Assembly: GCA_021229015.1 (NCBI GenBank)
Contig: CM037777.1
Coordinates: 23,787,567 to 23,851,566 of the forward strand
Source of the DNA: Solen grandis
Taxonomy: Eukaryota; Mollusca; Bivalvia; Adapedonta; Solenidae
DNA: 64,000 bases
Direction: 5' to 3'
Shown: positions 27,301-42,300 of the stretch, one piece after another
Position numbering within the stretch: position 1 is the stretch's first letter
Layout of the letters: the number at the start of each line of letters is the position of its first letter
Program-made: the position numbers and the translations under genes
Notes under the pieces: generated by a model
What the model was told of the DNA's origin: nothing
Databases searched by the model: none
Seen by the model: the letters and a program-made list of their open reading frames with translations, nothing else

Positions 27301-30300
27301 TTTATCAGCTACTAGACAGCTTTCATTGTTTACATACATTCATATTATCTGTCCAGGACAACCAATCAGCGAATGCCTCCAAGATTATCCATTGTTTTCT
27401 GCTAGTCGTCCTTCATTTGAACCACCAGCGATGGAAACGCAATATCGAGAGCAGTTTTGTGCCTGCAGATGTCGAGTTCCTTTTCACCAATCCAGATGAA
27501 CTTCTACAGAAAAATGTAAGGAAATTCAACAATCAGAAGATGATATCTTATTCCTTGAAATAGGAGCAAAATAGTTATATTTTGTTTTCAGTTTAATTAG
27601 CTCATTTGTTTTCAATGAAAAAAAGTGTAGCTATTGTCATCACTTTGGTGTCGTCGGCTTCGTTGTCAATGACGGCGTTGCTATGGTGAAAAACTTAAGC
27701 CTTGGCTATAACTTATAAACTACGAAACTATGAAACTGTCTGTCATCAAACCTCTTTACTATCACAAGGTTGCGGTAGGTTGGTGGTTCTACCCAGCTGC
27801 CTCCGTGCATTCGGGGCCTTCCTACACCTGTAATTAGCTTGACGTCGCTATATGACTGAAATACAGTCGAAGTGACGGTAAACTCAAATAGTCTAGTCTA
27901 GTCTATCACAAGGGCTACATTCTCATTATGGGCCTTAACTCTTGGGTCCATTTTGACCTAACTTTTCTCCCCTTTTTAAAAAAACAAACCTGACAGATGT
28001 GCTTTGGCATCCAAATCCAATGCTCCTGTTTTATTTTCTTTTAATGAAAGTTTAAAACAGGCTTAAATGGGACTTTTGACAGAAGACCATTCCTGACAAG
28101 CAGGAATTTGACAGAATGGTCCTGAGTCTTGTCCAAATGCCAGTTTCAGAAAAAGTATCACCCACTCTTGAGATTTTGACAAATTGCCATTTGCTGTGGG
28201 TGGGGATTTAAACTCCAAAAAAGGAAAAATGTCAAAATCCCTTGGGTCAGCCTACCACCCACTCCCTGATGTAAATTTTGATAGGTGCATAAGAGAGATT
28301 AAAAACGTACCAGATTTCTATTGAACAGAAATAGGAATCTGACAGGTTTATTTAATTAACTTACCATGAAGTGAAAGACCCCAATGACATTTATTGACTT
28401 TAATCCATGACTTGATTTAACGCATTTTGTGCTGTGATTTAATAGCAGACCATGGTCTATTTCCTCCAACATTTCTTAGTCTAAGTAACTCTTAAATACT
28501 TAAGGGTGAATTTTATGACCTGGATAGTATTGTTTCTCTAATAAAAAATACCAGGATATTTTATTCAACAATTATTGTTTGTTATTAAGGTAATAATTAA
28601 TTTCAGCTTAGTCATGTACTTAATAATTTCATAAAAAAGTAATGGTGGAATGTGTATCTACCTAGTTTAAGAATTTAAGTATTACTTAGCAGTTAGTATT
28701 GTTGATGGAATTGGAGCCATGGCTAGATGTGTGGTATGACTATCAGTCTATGAACATGTATAATTTATCCTTGGCAGGTGGAAGACTCTCCCCCACTGAG
28801 GTTAAAGCTTGCCAGCAAAGTGACACCAATAGGGTGTGGTCAACACCATGCAGCCCTCGTCAAGAATGGGGAACTGTACACTTGGGGACGGACCAGCAAT
28901 GGCAGGTAGGTGTAATGGTGATAGGGAACAATACTTACTGCTAAGTAATACTTATATTCTTAAACTAGGTAGATTCCACAGCGCCCTTGTAGTAGCTGAT
29001 TAACAGAAAGTTGTAAGAAATTTATTTGGCCTAAAGTTGTTGTAGAGTTTCAAAGTGTGTCAAACTGAACTAAAGTTTCTCATGTCTTTTAAGAAACCTT
29101 TAGACACTAATCAGTATATATGTAGTATGTAGCCAAAGTTGGTGTGTTTCAGACTGGGACACGGAGAGATGAAGGGCAGCCCGGTGATGTGTGGACCATG
29201 TCAGGTGGGCACATTCCACACGCTGCAGATCCAGGTCATGTCAGTGGCCTGTGGGCTGGATCATACGCTGACCATCACACAGCAGGGGGTAGGTTGGGAC
29301 AACATAATGGTCATGGATGTAGAATGTGATAACATGTAGAAATATAACACTTCTTTCTGTTGAAAAATAGTTTTTTTTTGTTTTGCCCTGCCAACTGCGT
29401 TATGGGGTATATAGATTTTCTGCCTGTACATCCATCCGTATGTGAGTCCGTTTGTTCATCCATTAGTCTGTCTCTCAGTCACACCTCAGGTTTACCTTTG
29501 TGTTTAAGCTTTTTTTCTGTGAAGATGACATCACATATTCATGAAACTTGGTACATATGTACATCATTATGTGAAGTTTTTAATTTTCATACAATTTTTG
29601 GCTTGATTTATATTTCCCATTTTAATGAACAAAAAATTAAATTGGTTGTTCTGCCTCAGGTTTTCTTTGTCTTTAAGCTTCTTCAATGAAAATAACAAAC
29701 TTTAAAAACACAAGCAAATACTTGGTAGTCACCAACGTATGCCAGTGGGTCATCAGTGTTGCAGAGACACATTTCCTTGTTTTTTGTATGATTGTTAACT
29801 CAATCTGAATATTGTTTTTCCATTTTAATTTACTATTGTAATAATGTATTGAATAAAGCACTCATTTTCTACCTGTCAGTCTCAATGTTTGCTATAGAGT
29901 TTTATCGGAGTTAGAAGTCACATTTACTTGATAATAGTAGCCAACATGTTTTCATCAGCTAGCTTTCAAATATATTTAATGTGGCGTTTATCAATATAGG
30001 ACTTTTTATATAACCAGTGATAACAATCATAATTCTTTACTCAGGGCATAGACCTATTCAACAGAGTTATAATACTGTCCAAAATAACGTTCTTTCTTGT
30101 GACGGAAAAACAGGTGAATGAGATTAAGCTTTCCTCAGGGACTGTATTTACAAGCCTTCTGAAATTAATTTTTTCTCTTGATTTAAATTTCAGTCATTTT
30201 TTATTGCAAGTATTTCTGCTTTACTGCTTTCAAATTTTTTGAAAATATCAATAATGATAGATATGAGTTCCTTTAAACTGATATGATTTTTTCAATATGG

Positions 30301-33300
30301 CTCTTCAGATTTCTTTATTAACATTACTTACAATTTAACCCTTTCCCTCATATAGACTCATTTTGACGCACTCAACAGGTACCAAATAAAGCCTGATCTG
30401 CAGAAAACCACAGTTAAACCTTACCAAATTTAATTACAAAATCCTCATTTCCAGACCACTGAGGAGCAGCAAACAGCATAAAACCTGATCAGCCTGCGAG
30501 TTACTCGCAGGCTGATCTGGTTTTATGCTGTTCGCATAGGTCTTTTCATGGTTTCCTCTATGAGGGAAAGGGTTAAAATAAAGTAGATGATACCAACTCA
30601 ACTGTTTTGGCAGGTGTATGGCTGGGGATCGTCCAAGTATGGTCAGGTTGGAGTGAACACCAGACATACGTACACACGTCCCATGTTGGTGGAAGGCCTC
30701 TCCAGTACCACCTGTGTCAGCATTGACTGTGGCCAGTACCATTCTGCAGCTATTTCTGAAGATGGAGGGTAAGTACTGATATGTACAGTGATATGTGTCA
30801 TAGAAGGTCACAGTGGTGACATGTTGATACTGAACATTTACTTTAAAATGAGACACTCAAGTAAGCATCCTTAAGCAACTTTAACATCATTGTAAATCTT
30901 TTTTTAATTTGAACAGATCATATGGAACTTATTCTATTAAACCACATAGCTAAATAAATATATTTTCCAGAGGGAAATAATACAGAAACTAATTAAATTC
31001 ATGCTTTTTCAGGATTGAATCTTCTTTTTTTTGAAATTGTTTATCAACTATGAAAGTAAACTGTATAGGTTGACATAGTCAACTGTATAAGCTGCCATTT
31101 GAAACTGTGGATGTTAATATTGTAGGCTGTGGATACATTAACGTTGTAAACTGTGGATGTTAATATTGTAGGCTGTGTATACATTAACGTTGTAAACTGT
31201 GGATGTTAATATTGTAGGCTGTGTATACATTAACGTTGTAAACTGTGGATGTTAATATTGTAGGCTGGCTGTGTATAAAAACATTGTAAACTGTGGATGT
31301 TAATATTGTAGGCTGTGTATACATTAACGTTGTAAACTGTGGATGTTAATATTGTAGGCTGTGTATACATTAACATTGTAAACTGTGGATGTTAATATTG
31401 TAGGCTGTGTATACATTAACGTTGTAAACTGTGGATGTTAATATTGTAGGCTGTGTATACATTAACGTTGTAAACTGTGGATGTTAATATTGTAGGCTGT
31501 GGATACATTAACGTTGTAAACTGTGGATGTTAATATTGTAGGCTGTGGATACATTAACGTTGTAAACTGTGTATGTTAATATTGTAGGCTGTGTATACAT
31601 TAACATTGTAAACTGTGGATGTTAATATTGTAGGCTGTGTATACATTAACGTTGTAAACTGTGGATGTTAATATTGTAGGCTGTGTATACATTAACATTG
31701 TAAACTGTGGATGTTAATATTGTAGGCTGTGTATACATTAACATTGTAAACTGTGGATGTTAATATTGTAGGCTGTGTATACATTAACATTGTAAATTGT
31801 GGATGTTAATATTGTAGGCTGTGTATACATTAACATTGTAAACTGTGGATGTTAATATTGTAGGTGTGTATACATTAACATTGTAAACTGTGGAGTTATA
31901 TTGTAGGCTGTGTATACATTAATTAAAACGTTGTAAACTGTGGATGTTAATATTGTAGGCTGTGTATACATTAACGTTGTAAACTGTGGATGTTAATATT
32001 GTAGGCTGTGTATACATTAACATTGTAAACTGTGGATGTTAATATTGTGGTATGTGTATACATTAAAGTTGCTGTGTATACATTAACGTTGTAAACTGTG
32101 GATGTTGACATGGTAAACTGTTCAAATTAATTTTATTATTTGGCTTTAAATTAATTAAATTTTATAGTACATGAGTCAAACTGTATTTCACACTTTTTGA
32201 TAAATCTGTATTTCTAGACTGTACACCTGGGGGTGGGGAGTACACGGACAGCTGGGTCATGGTGACATTGAGGATGGACTGGTTCCCAGACAAGTGAAAT
32301 ATTTTGATAAACAGTCGGTTGTCAAGGTAGCCACTGGTTACTGTCACACACTGGCTGTAACATCCCAGGTGAGTAAACACTTAACAGACATTGTGATTGT
32401 GTTATACACAAAAAATGTTTCCCTTTTCCTTAAAGAGCATGGTCAGATAACCCATGGTTGCTGATAATGCTACTCTACATACATCACCTGTGGGTTTTTT
32501 CACCACCTTTGTCATTTTGGTCAAAAGGCTCCACACCAAAGTCATTTTGATTGGCATAGGTAGTGTCAACTTGCTAGTTGAAATCCCAATTTTGATGAAT
32601 GGAGAGTTGTGGAAGGAATTGACTGTGTGGGTCTAACATTACTTGGAGAGAGAAACTTTTGATTATGTACAAAATATAGGGAATGATTCTGGCACCTTTT
32701 TTACATTTTTTAGTATTGATATTGGTAAAAAAGAGTAAATGAAGTAAAAAAAAAAGTAATGATCAGTATCTTTATTACTATGTTGAAATGAAGATTAAGT
32801 TTAGACTTTAATTCTTAACAGTGGTTTTAATATTTTTTTTAAATATTTTTTTCATCATGTCCAATAACTTTGCAAAGACGTACCTGATGGCTTCCATTTT
32901 ATCTCTCGTCTTTTATATTTGTAAACCTGTTTCTCTAGCCTAAACTTATTTAATGATAATGTTTTCTGAAAGCTAGAAGGTTTGTTCATACAAATTTATG
33001 TTTCTTTTTATTGCACTGTCACAAAGTTCTAATCAAATTCTATATTTACATTAGATTGTTTTAATACATCCTTTTAATCCTCTTACAGGGAGAGCTATAT
33101 GCATTTGGGTGCAGTTTCTTTGGGCAACTTGGTCTTGGTATTACAAATAAACAAAATCAACCAGAAAAAGTTCAGGGTATTCCTGAAAAGGTTGTTGGAA
33201 TAGCAACCAAATTTTTTCATTCCGTAAGTTGATTATGATTATATTGTTATTAAATGAATTTGAATATACACATAGACTATTTTTGACAGTTGTAACATTG

Positions 33301-36300
33301 TATGGTCTGGTTATTATACCTAAACAAAAAGTTCAAGGGGGAGGGAGGTATATAGGAGTGAGCTTGTCAGTTGGTCTTTTGGCTTTGCCAGATCAATAAA
33401 TGGTGAACAGGTTGACAGATTTATATTTTTTTGTGTTACATTTGTTTATCTTAATAAAATAAAGACCCAGTGTTACTTTGGGGAAAGTCAATAAATCTTT
33501 GACACAGTTATAGCCCTTTCTCAATTTAAAATTTGCCAAATATGTCTTTTCCAATCAAAAACTCATCATAAAATCAACGGATTTAGATAAGTTTTGGGAA
33601 ACATATTTATCACAAATAAAATGAAATGTTCGGTCAAAATCTGTAAATTTTTGACACAGTTATGGCCCCTTTTTTATTTCAAATTAGCTATGAATACCTT
33701 GTCTGATCTATATGGCATTATATTCTTTGTCAGAGAATTGTAATTGTTAATTCCACTTGCACATTTCAGCTGGCTCTTACAGTACATGGGCGTGTGTATC
33801 AGTGGGGGTGTCACCCACATGGGCTTCGTCACTTTGCCCATAGCCAACGAAGGGCACGCCAGGGGGGACAACCTATTTTTGACCAGGTGGATACTCACTT
33901 GAGGCCAATGGTGGTGGACTTAACATATGTGCAGGGCAAAGTGAAGCAAGTAAGTAATTATTCAATGAGTAACATAGTTTTATCTGTAATTACCTCATGA
34001 ATATTCATAAACAAATTAATTATAATTATAAGCAAACAAGAGAAGACCCTGGCTCCTTCCAGAAGCTATCTGATTTTGGTCTGCTCTGCTTGCCAAAGTG
34101 TCAAAACACATCTATATGATGTACAGGGTTGATAATGTTATAAAAAAATAATAGTAACAAATCCTATATATTTTCCACAATTAATGGAAGATCATGATGA
34201 AAATCATAAGCTCAAAGCATATTCCAAATTTAGCTATTAATCCAAGATTTGTATCAAGCCTTTTTCATATTGAAACATGTATTGTTGGCATTCAGGTAGA
34301 AATGTCATATTATAGTCTATTTTATTTATATGGTGTGTTTCAGGTTGTATGTGGCAGTTTCCACTCCTGTCTCATCACAGGGGATGGGGAGGTGTACACC
34401 TGGGGTAGGAAGAACATGGACGGTCAATTGGGCACTGGTACAACACAGGATGTGGTCAGTGGATACACTATGTCACACTCTTTGTGAACTGTTCAAACTT
34501 TTGAATTCATCCATAGATATGCATATAAATTGTATACTTGTACATTCTCCTCTTTACTTGGTGTGTCATTATACCCCCCCGCAACGAAGTTAGGGGGGGG
34601 TATACTGGAATCAGGTTGTCCGTCCGTCTGTCCGTCCGTCCGTCTGTAGACACAAAATTCTGCGGACTACTCCTCCTAAACTTCTGGAAGGATTTTGATG
34701 AAACTTGCTGGCAATGATCCTTAGACATTGTATTAGCGCGTTATCTATATAGCATTGAGTTACCTCCCCTATTTACCAAGTTATGCCCCTTTGATGATTT
34801 TTGCATTACAAACTTCTGCGGACTACTCCGCCTAAACTACTGGAAGGATTTTAATGATACTTGCTGGCAATGATCCTTAGACATTGTATAAGCGCGTTAT
34901 CTATATACATTTGGTTACCTCCCCTATTTACCAATTTATGCCCCTTTGATGATTTTTGCATTACAAACTTCTGCGGACTACTCCTTCTAAACTACTGGAA
35001 GGATTTTGATGAAACTTGCTGGCAATGATCCTTAGACATTGTATAAGCGCGTTATCTATATATCATTGAGTTACCTCCCCTATTTACCAAGTTATGCCCC
35101 TTTGATGATTTTTGCATTACAAACTTCTGCGGACTACTCCTTCTAAACTACTGGAAGGATTTTGATGAAACTTACTGGCAATGATCCTTAGACATCTATA
35201 TAGCATTGAGTTACCTCCCCTATTTACCAAGTTATGCCCCTTTGATGATTTTTGCATTACAAACTTCTGCGGACTACTCCTTCTAAACTACTGGAAGGAT
35301 TTTGATGAAACTTGCTGGCAGTGATCCTTAGACATTGTATAAGCGCGTTATCTATATATCATTTGGTTACTCCCCTATTTACCAAGTTATGCCCCTTTGA
35401 TGATTTTTGCATTACAAACTTCTGCGGACTACTTCGCCTAAACTACTGGAAGGATTTTGATGAAACTTGCTGTCATTCAACCTTAGACATTGTAGTAGCG
35501 CTTTTTCTATATAACATTGGGTTACCCCCCCCCCCCCCCTGTTTTAAAGATATGTCCCTTTGATGGTATTTGTTTTACAATTTTCTTCCATTGATAGATT
35601 TCAGTGAATCTTAATGATATTTATCCATAGACATACATATACCCATATGTATGTAAAACATAGGATAACTAGATTTCTAGGTAGTTGGCACATATGTCCT
35701 CTGTATATTAAGATGGAGTGTTGCATACAAGAATTCTGATTTCATGCTCCAAAGCCATGTTTGACAAAAACACTTGCGGGGGGGTATTAGTAAGCCCTTA
35801 GGCGACAGTTCTAGTTTTAATTTAATTTTGTTAAATAGGATCTGAGAATAAATAACAAATATTACACTAGCCCAAGGGTTTGGTCAGTGAAACTGATATT
35901 GGGGTAGGAAAAACTTAATAGTTACCACAGTTTAAAAAAAAAATCGATAAGTGCACATTTTGTCTGCTTATATAAGAAAATAGAAAAGCTATTGCTTGAA
36001 ACTAAACATTTTGTTTATCTAGAAAATTCCACAGATGGTGACATCAATCAATGATCGCCACATCAGTCACCTTTGTTCTGGGGGTGAATTTAATGTTTCC
36101 ATGGATACAGAACAGCAAGTGTGGGTCTGGGGCAGAAATGAATATGGCCAGGTAAGAGGATGTCATGATGTTTTATCCACAGTTTTAGTTTGGCTCTGAT
36201 TCTATTTATACCCCCGAAACAAAGTTTGGGGGGGTATATAGGAGTCACCCGGTGGTCGGTCGGTCGGTCGGTCGGTTGGTCGGTCGGTCGGTCGGTCCAG

Positions 36301-39300
36301 CGGTCCGTTGCATTTTCCTTGTCCGGAGCATAACTTGAAAACCACAAGTTGGAATTCAATACAACTTCATGCAATGATCAAGCACATGGAGAGGAAGTGC
36401 AGTGCACAAGAACCATAACTCCATCTTGACTTATTATGGAGTTATTGCCCTTTGTTACTTTTCCTTGTCCAGAGCATAACTTGAAAAGTACAAGTTTGAT
36501 TTCAAAACAATTTCATACAATGGTCAACCACAATATGAGGAAGTGCAGTGCACAAGAACCATAACTCTATCTAGAGTAATTACAGAGTTATTGCCCTTTG
36601 TATTTTTTCCTTGTCCGGAACTATAACTTGTAAACTACTGATTGGATTTCAAAACATTTTCATACAATGGTCAAGCACAATGAGAGGAAGTGCAGTGCAC
36701 AAGAACCATAACTCTATCTAGAGTAATTACAGAGTTATTGCCCTTTGTATTTTTTCCTTGTCCGGAGTATAACTTGTAAACTACTGATTGGATTTCAAAA
36801 CATTTTCATACAATGGTCAAGCACAATGAGAGGAAGTGCAGTGCACAAGAACCATAACTCTATCTATAGGAATTACAGAGTTATTGCCCTTGTTTTTTCC
36901 TTGTCCGAGTATAACTTGTAAATACTGTTGGATTTCAAAACAATTTCATACAATGGTCAAGCACAATGAGAGGAAGTGCAGTGCACAAGAACCATAACTC
37001 TATCTAAGAATTACAGAGTTATTGCCCTTTGTTTTTTCCTTGTCGAGTATAACTTGTAAACTACTGGTTGGATTTCAAAATTCCTTGTCCAGAGTATAAC
37101 TTGTAAACTACTGGTTGGATTTCAAAACAATTTCATACAATGGTCAACCACAATATGAGGAAGTGCAGTGCACAAGAACCATAACTCTATCTATAGGAAT
37201 TACAGAGTTATTGCCCTTAGTAACTTTTCCGGTTGGAAAACAATTTCATACAATGGCATAAATCTATCTAGAGTAATTACAGAGTTATTTCCCTTTGTTA
37301 CTTTTCCTTGTTTTTCTTGTCCTGAACATAACTCGAATATTATACATGGTATATACTTGAAACTTAAAATGTAAACAGATGGCGACTAGGAGAAGTGCAG
37401 TGTCCAAGAACTGTAACCATATATTTTTAAACTACTGTGACAAACAACCATTATTGACTCTCTATCAACTTTAAATAAAAACTTTACTTATTAATATCAC
37501 AACCAATATACTATGTATACAGGTTCTTATCTATGCTCTGCCTGAAGTCTGGCTTCTCCTGCATTAAAGTATTTTGCGGGGGTATTAATCACCTTCAGTG
37601 ATAGCTCTAGTTCAGTTTGATTTTACAGAATATAATGAAGAACTTGTTTTGCAATTAACATTTAATGCATATATTAAACTAAGGGTGCACCGTTTTCTGA
37701 ATAAGTTAATCTGGCTGCATGACATTTACAAAAGAGAGAATCATGTAAATTGGCTCACAAAATCAAAGTGCTGTCAGTACAACAATACATCAATGATTCA
37801 GAATAATGATTAAAATATTCCCATATGTACTGGTATGTGTTTCACTCTGATTTCGCTATTATTTTATTAACATCACTGTCTAGGAGCTTTAAATAAGATT
37901 TAGCCTTTTTGTAGGCTCAACATTGACATGATATATAGCACATATCTCTATCCATAAACGCTTAACAAACATCTATGATTTAAAAACCAGGAAAAAAAAA
38001 AAGAAACCCAGTCACAAACAAATCAGTCTCTAACCTTCAGGTGATTAGCCATCTAGCATGATGTAAAAAACAGTGTCCAGATCATAATCGTAACAACAGG
38101 ACTTACTGACAAACTTCAACTTAACATTTTGCTACTACATGTACCAGACATTATGTCAGATATTTTTCTCCATAGCTGGGACTTTTGGATGTGGAGGCCA
38201 TGGATGTGAGGGTGGTACGTACCCCAGGGAGTCGCAACATCAGCCAGTACCCGACCGAGATTCTGGCTCCCACTCCTCTGTATGTCCTCTCCAGGCCATC
38301 TCTAGAGGACACATTCCGTGTGTCTGAGTCTACAATGAGGTTCGGAACTCAGCTGGTAAGTTGGTCTTTAAGTAGATAACAGTTTAATTGGTATCCCTTT
38401 AGGTCATGAAAATTAACTCAAAAATTATCGTTAAAAAGATTTAAAAAAAGATTATCTGGTAAATTACCTGACTCATCTTCATCATCTGTCGTTTATCGTC
38501 GGGGATCCAGTCTTCTGGGTAGGACGCTTCCTTATAGCCTCACACTATTTGACTCTGTATTGCTGCTAGCAGCAATGCATGATCCTTTTCTAGGTGGTAT
38601 GCCATATCTTCTTTGGTCGGCCTCTGGGTTTTCTTCCAGTAACCAACCATGAATCCCAGATATAACGGACCCAGTCATCGTATTTTTTTCTGACTTCATA
38701 GCCATACCACCTCAACCTTCTTCTTGTCTCATCAACAATATGCACAGTGCCAGTCAGGATTAAAAGATCAGTATACGACTTTCCTTTGCAGAGTCTGACT
38801 GTTCAAATTAATGTTATGCTGTTAAAGAAGTAAGCATTAAGATAAGTATAGTAGGGCTAAACTTTATCAAACTTTTCAAGCTGATTTAGGTTATACTGCA
38901 CAAGTAATTTCACTCAGCAGATGAGAACCATGAAGACTTCAGTGGAGAATTTGCATCCAATTTTACAAACATTTCAATACCTTTTCATATTGTTAAGTCC
39001 AGGCAGTGTAGTGGGGGTATTCATCACCTTCAATGATTACTCCAGTTAGGGTGTGGAAACAGACTTAAAAGGTAAAAATCAATGGACTTAAAAGGTAAAA
39101 GATAATATGCTAATTGTATAAATTGCACCATTTATTATTATCTCATCAGTCTATTGATGATGATGAGGACAGTGAGGCAGACAACCTGGTTCCACTGCCC
39201 AACCTCGCCACCGTGGGGACCAGTTTCCAGTATGACAGAGTTGTGTTTGCCGTAGTGGTGCAGGTAAGTGAAACACAACTGGACATTTAAAGGCATGGAA

Positions 39301-42300
39301 AATAAATTGAGCCATCACCATTCTGACTATTTTCACATCCCATTGATTCATTAAAGAATCTCTTTAATAACTAAAATATCAGAGGAATAATAAAAGAATC
39401 TAACATAAACAGTGCTTATTTTCCTTCCTAAGCTAGTACCAATTAATGAATAAATAGTTTTGTGCACCTACTTTGAAAAATTTGGGGGACAAAGATTTAC
39501 CCTTGTCCATCAATCACAAAATTTTGAGTCATAAAACATAAAAGTTTAGTTTAATCTTTAATTTACATCGATTACGAAACAAGTTCTTGCAACTTATATT
39601 TATCACTCTCTGTGGCTCTGGTGGCAGTGTATGTGGTCATTATTGTGGGAGGAAACTGGAGAACCCAGAGAAAACCCACATGTCTGGATGGGTGACCACT
39701 TTACCCTCTTACGTACGTGACCAGTAAGCAAACCCAGGACGCATTGGTGAAAAGCGAAGTGCGTTACCACTACGCTATCCAGGCACCCATAACGGGAATG
39801 TTTACCTATTTGGGTAATTTGTGTTATAATGGAGGGCATAATAATGAATCTTCAATTTACTTGAAATTGTGTATTTGTGATCTAAATCAGAATTAAGCAA
39901 CCATACCTATACTGCAGTGCCTCCCCAACTTGTGTGACGTCCACCAGTTACTGAGGGAGTGTGTTGACTTTGAAGAGTGGTCGCTAGCTGCCTTCATCAA
40001 CCTTCATCTGCACAACTATACCCAGGTAACATTTTACTACTCACATTCACCATTATAAACCATAGTAACCTAACATAGAGGATATTTTTTTCGTTTTTGT
40101 GGAAGATGCTATTTTATTTCATCTAGTTAACTTGTACAAAATTTGTATTCTCTTGAGTTCATGAGATGAAAATCAGATATTGCATCTTCCACAAAAACCA
40201 AACAAATTTTCTTTCCTATTATGTTGGGAAGAGTGAAATTATATTTTTATAATTTACACTGTGAAATTATCACATTTTTATTTAAATCGTAGTAATCCAC
40301 TCAAAATCATATGATAAATACCAGGGTAGTTTTTATTGCAGTTTAATTAACCCTTTCCCTCATATAGACTCATTTTGATGCACTCAATAGGTACCACATA
40401 AAGCCTGATCTGCAGAAAACCACAGTTAAACCTTACTAAATTTAATTTACAAAATCCTCATTTCCAGACCACTGAGGAGCAGCGAACAGCATAAAACCTG
40501 ATCAGCCTGCGAGTTACTCGCAGGCTGATCTGGGTTTATGTTGTTCGCATAGGTCTTCTCATGGTTTCCTCTATGAGGGAAAGGGTTAAGGCCCCCTGGC
40601 ACATAAGTCATCTGACATGTATATTATGAAGTAATATCTCAGTAGTGCATTGATGAACAAAACATTTGAAGCAATGAAATATTGGAAACCGGTATATCTA
40701 AATTATCGGTCACTTATGACACACATACATCTTTTAATAATATTATTGTGAGGCAGTGTAGCAGAGGTTTTAATATCTTCATTAAAACGCTATTTTTTTT
40801 TTTTTTGCAATATTTGTTATGTACATTTACACTTCTTTCATATACTGATTTCTTTAATGTCTATTTCAATTCTAAAATTCATTCAAATGAATCATAAAAC
40901 TTGGATGAAAATTTAATGCCTCTTGCTTTTATTCATTTTCAGGCCCTTGCATATCACTTGCTGGTTGAGAGACAGACGAAGTCTCAAAATCAAAACTTTG
41001 AACAGAACAGTATTCGAATATTCAAATTTTATTACAGGTAAGTCATGAGATATAAATCATTTCATTATGTTATTTCTCAGAGAAACATAGCATTTCATAT
41101 TTATTCATAACATACTTATATGTAAAAGTGAATAGGGTTGATACATTTTGTTAGTAAATATTTTTACTTTGTATTTTAAAATGTCAACTTCATTTAAATG
41201 TATCTGTGAAGATTTACAATGTCAATAAAGCATATTTTTGTGTATGTTGGTTTTACATTAAATGAAGGTATTTCAGACATTTGGATACCATGTCTACTTG
41301 ATACTGTATGTTGTAGACATGTGTCTTGATACCACACCCTGTCACATTCATAATCCTGGTCAGCCAGTCCTGGAACTATTCAATATTTATCCTGAATGTG
41401 AGTACTATTTATAACAACTTTGTTATGTCATGGTCAAAGACTAAAACTCACAAACTCTGTTCATTTTCAGTTTGATAGTGGAGAATCAGACCCCAACCCA
41501 GGCTCAAAAGGAGGAAGACCTTTGGCAATTCCTGCATCAGGTAAGTCATTATTATCCAGTGGTTCACACTTACTATTTGCATATTTTCTGTTTCTAATGT
41601 AAACAAATAAGCATAATATACAGTAAAATCTGAAGTAGATGTTACCTGGATAAAAGCCTACAAAGATCATTGACATGAATCCCAGCATTGGATTTATAGA
41701 GTTTAACCTCTGAATAATAGCAGGCTCCTAATAAGGCCAGTTTCCAGTGTCCCTTTAGTTGCCTATTTTTACAGTTTCCAAATAGTGCCCTAGTGTTACA
41801 GTTTTTCCTATCGGAATGTTATGCCTGTAGTATGAATAGTCAGATAACATATTTTTATATTTAACTACCATTCATAAAGGTTACAGTATGAACCCATTTA
41901 TCTCATGAATATCCATGTAAAAAATATAAGAATTTATAACTATATGAATATTCTCTGAACTTTAAATTGGAATAAAGGACAGTGGATGTTTCTTTGCCAT
42001 GTAGACCATAGAATCTGAATTATAATATTGTATGAGCAACCAGAGAAGAATCTGATCAGGCAATTCCTTCCTGGGGCTGTCTGATCTGGGTCTGCTCTGC
42101 TTGCCAGTGCATCAAACTGGTTAAATGCTAACAAACAGGTCAAATTTACTCAAGGTATATTCATATTCCTGTAATGTAGGTGGGACAATGCAGACGGTGA
42201 ATGACCACCAAGTGATTTATATCCTAAATGTTACAGGTCATCTTTCACTGGGAATCTAATGGACTTCCCATCCCTGTCTTGGAGGAATGCATCAAGTCTA

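Noticed and set aside
30434..30856. 140-codon reverse-strand open frame
   Set aside because: It spans the TTAA MITE and is antisense to RCC1 exon 19, so it is a chance frame.
31085..32115. CRISPR-like array
   Set aside because: The repeats are head-to-tail copies of one 46-bp unit with no unique spacers, in a eukaryotic intron.
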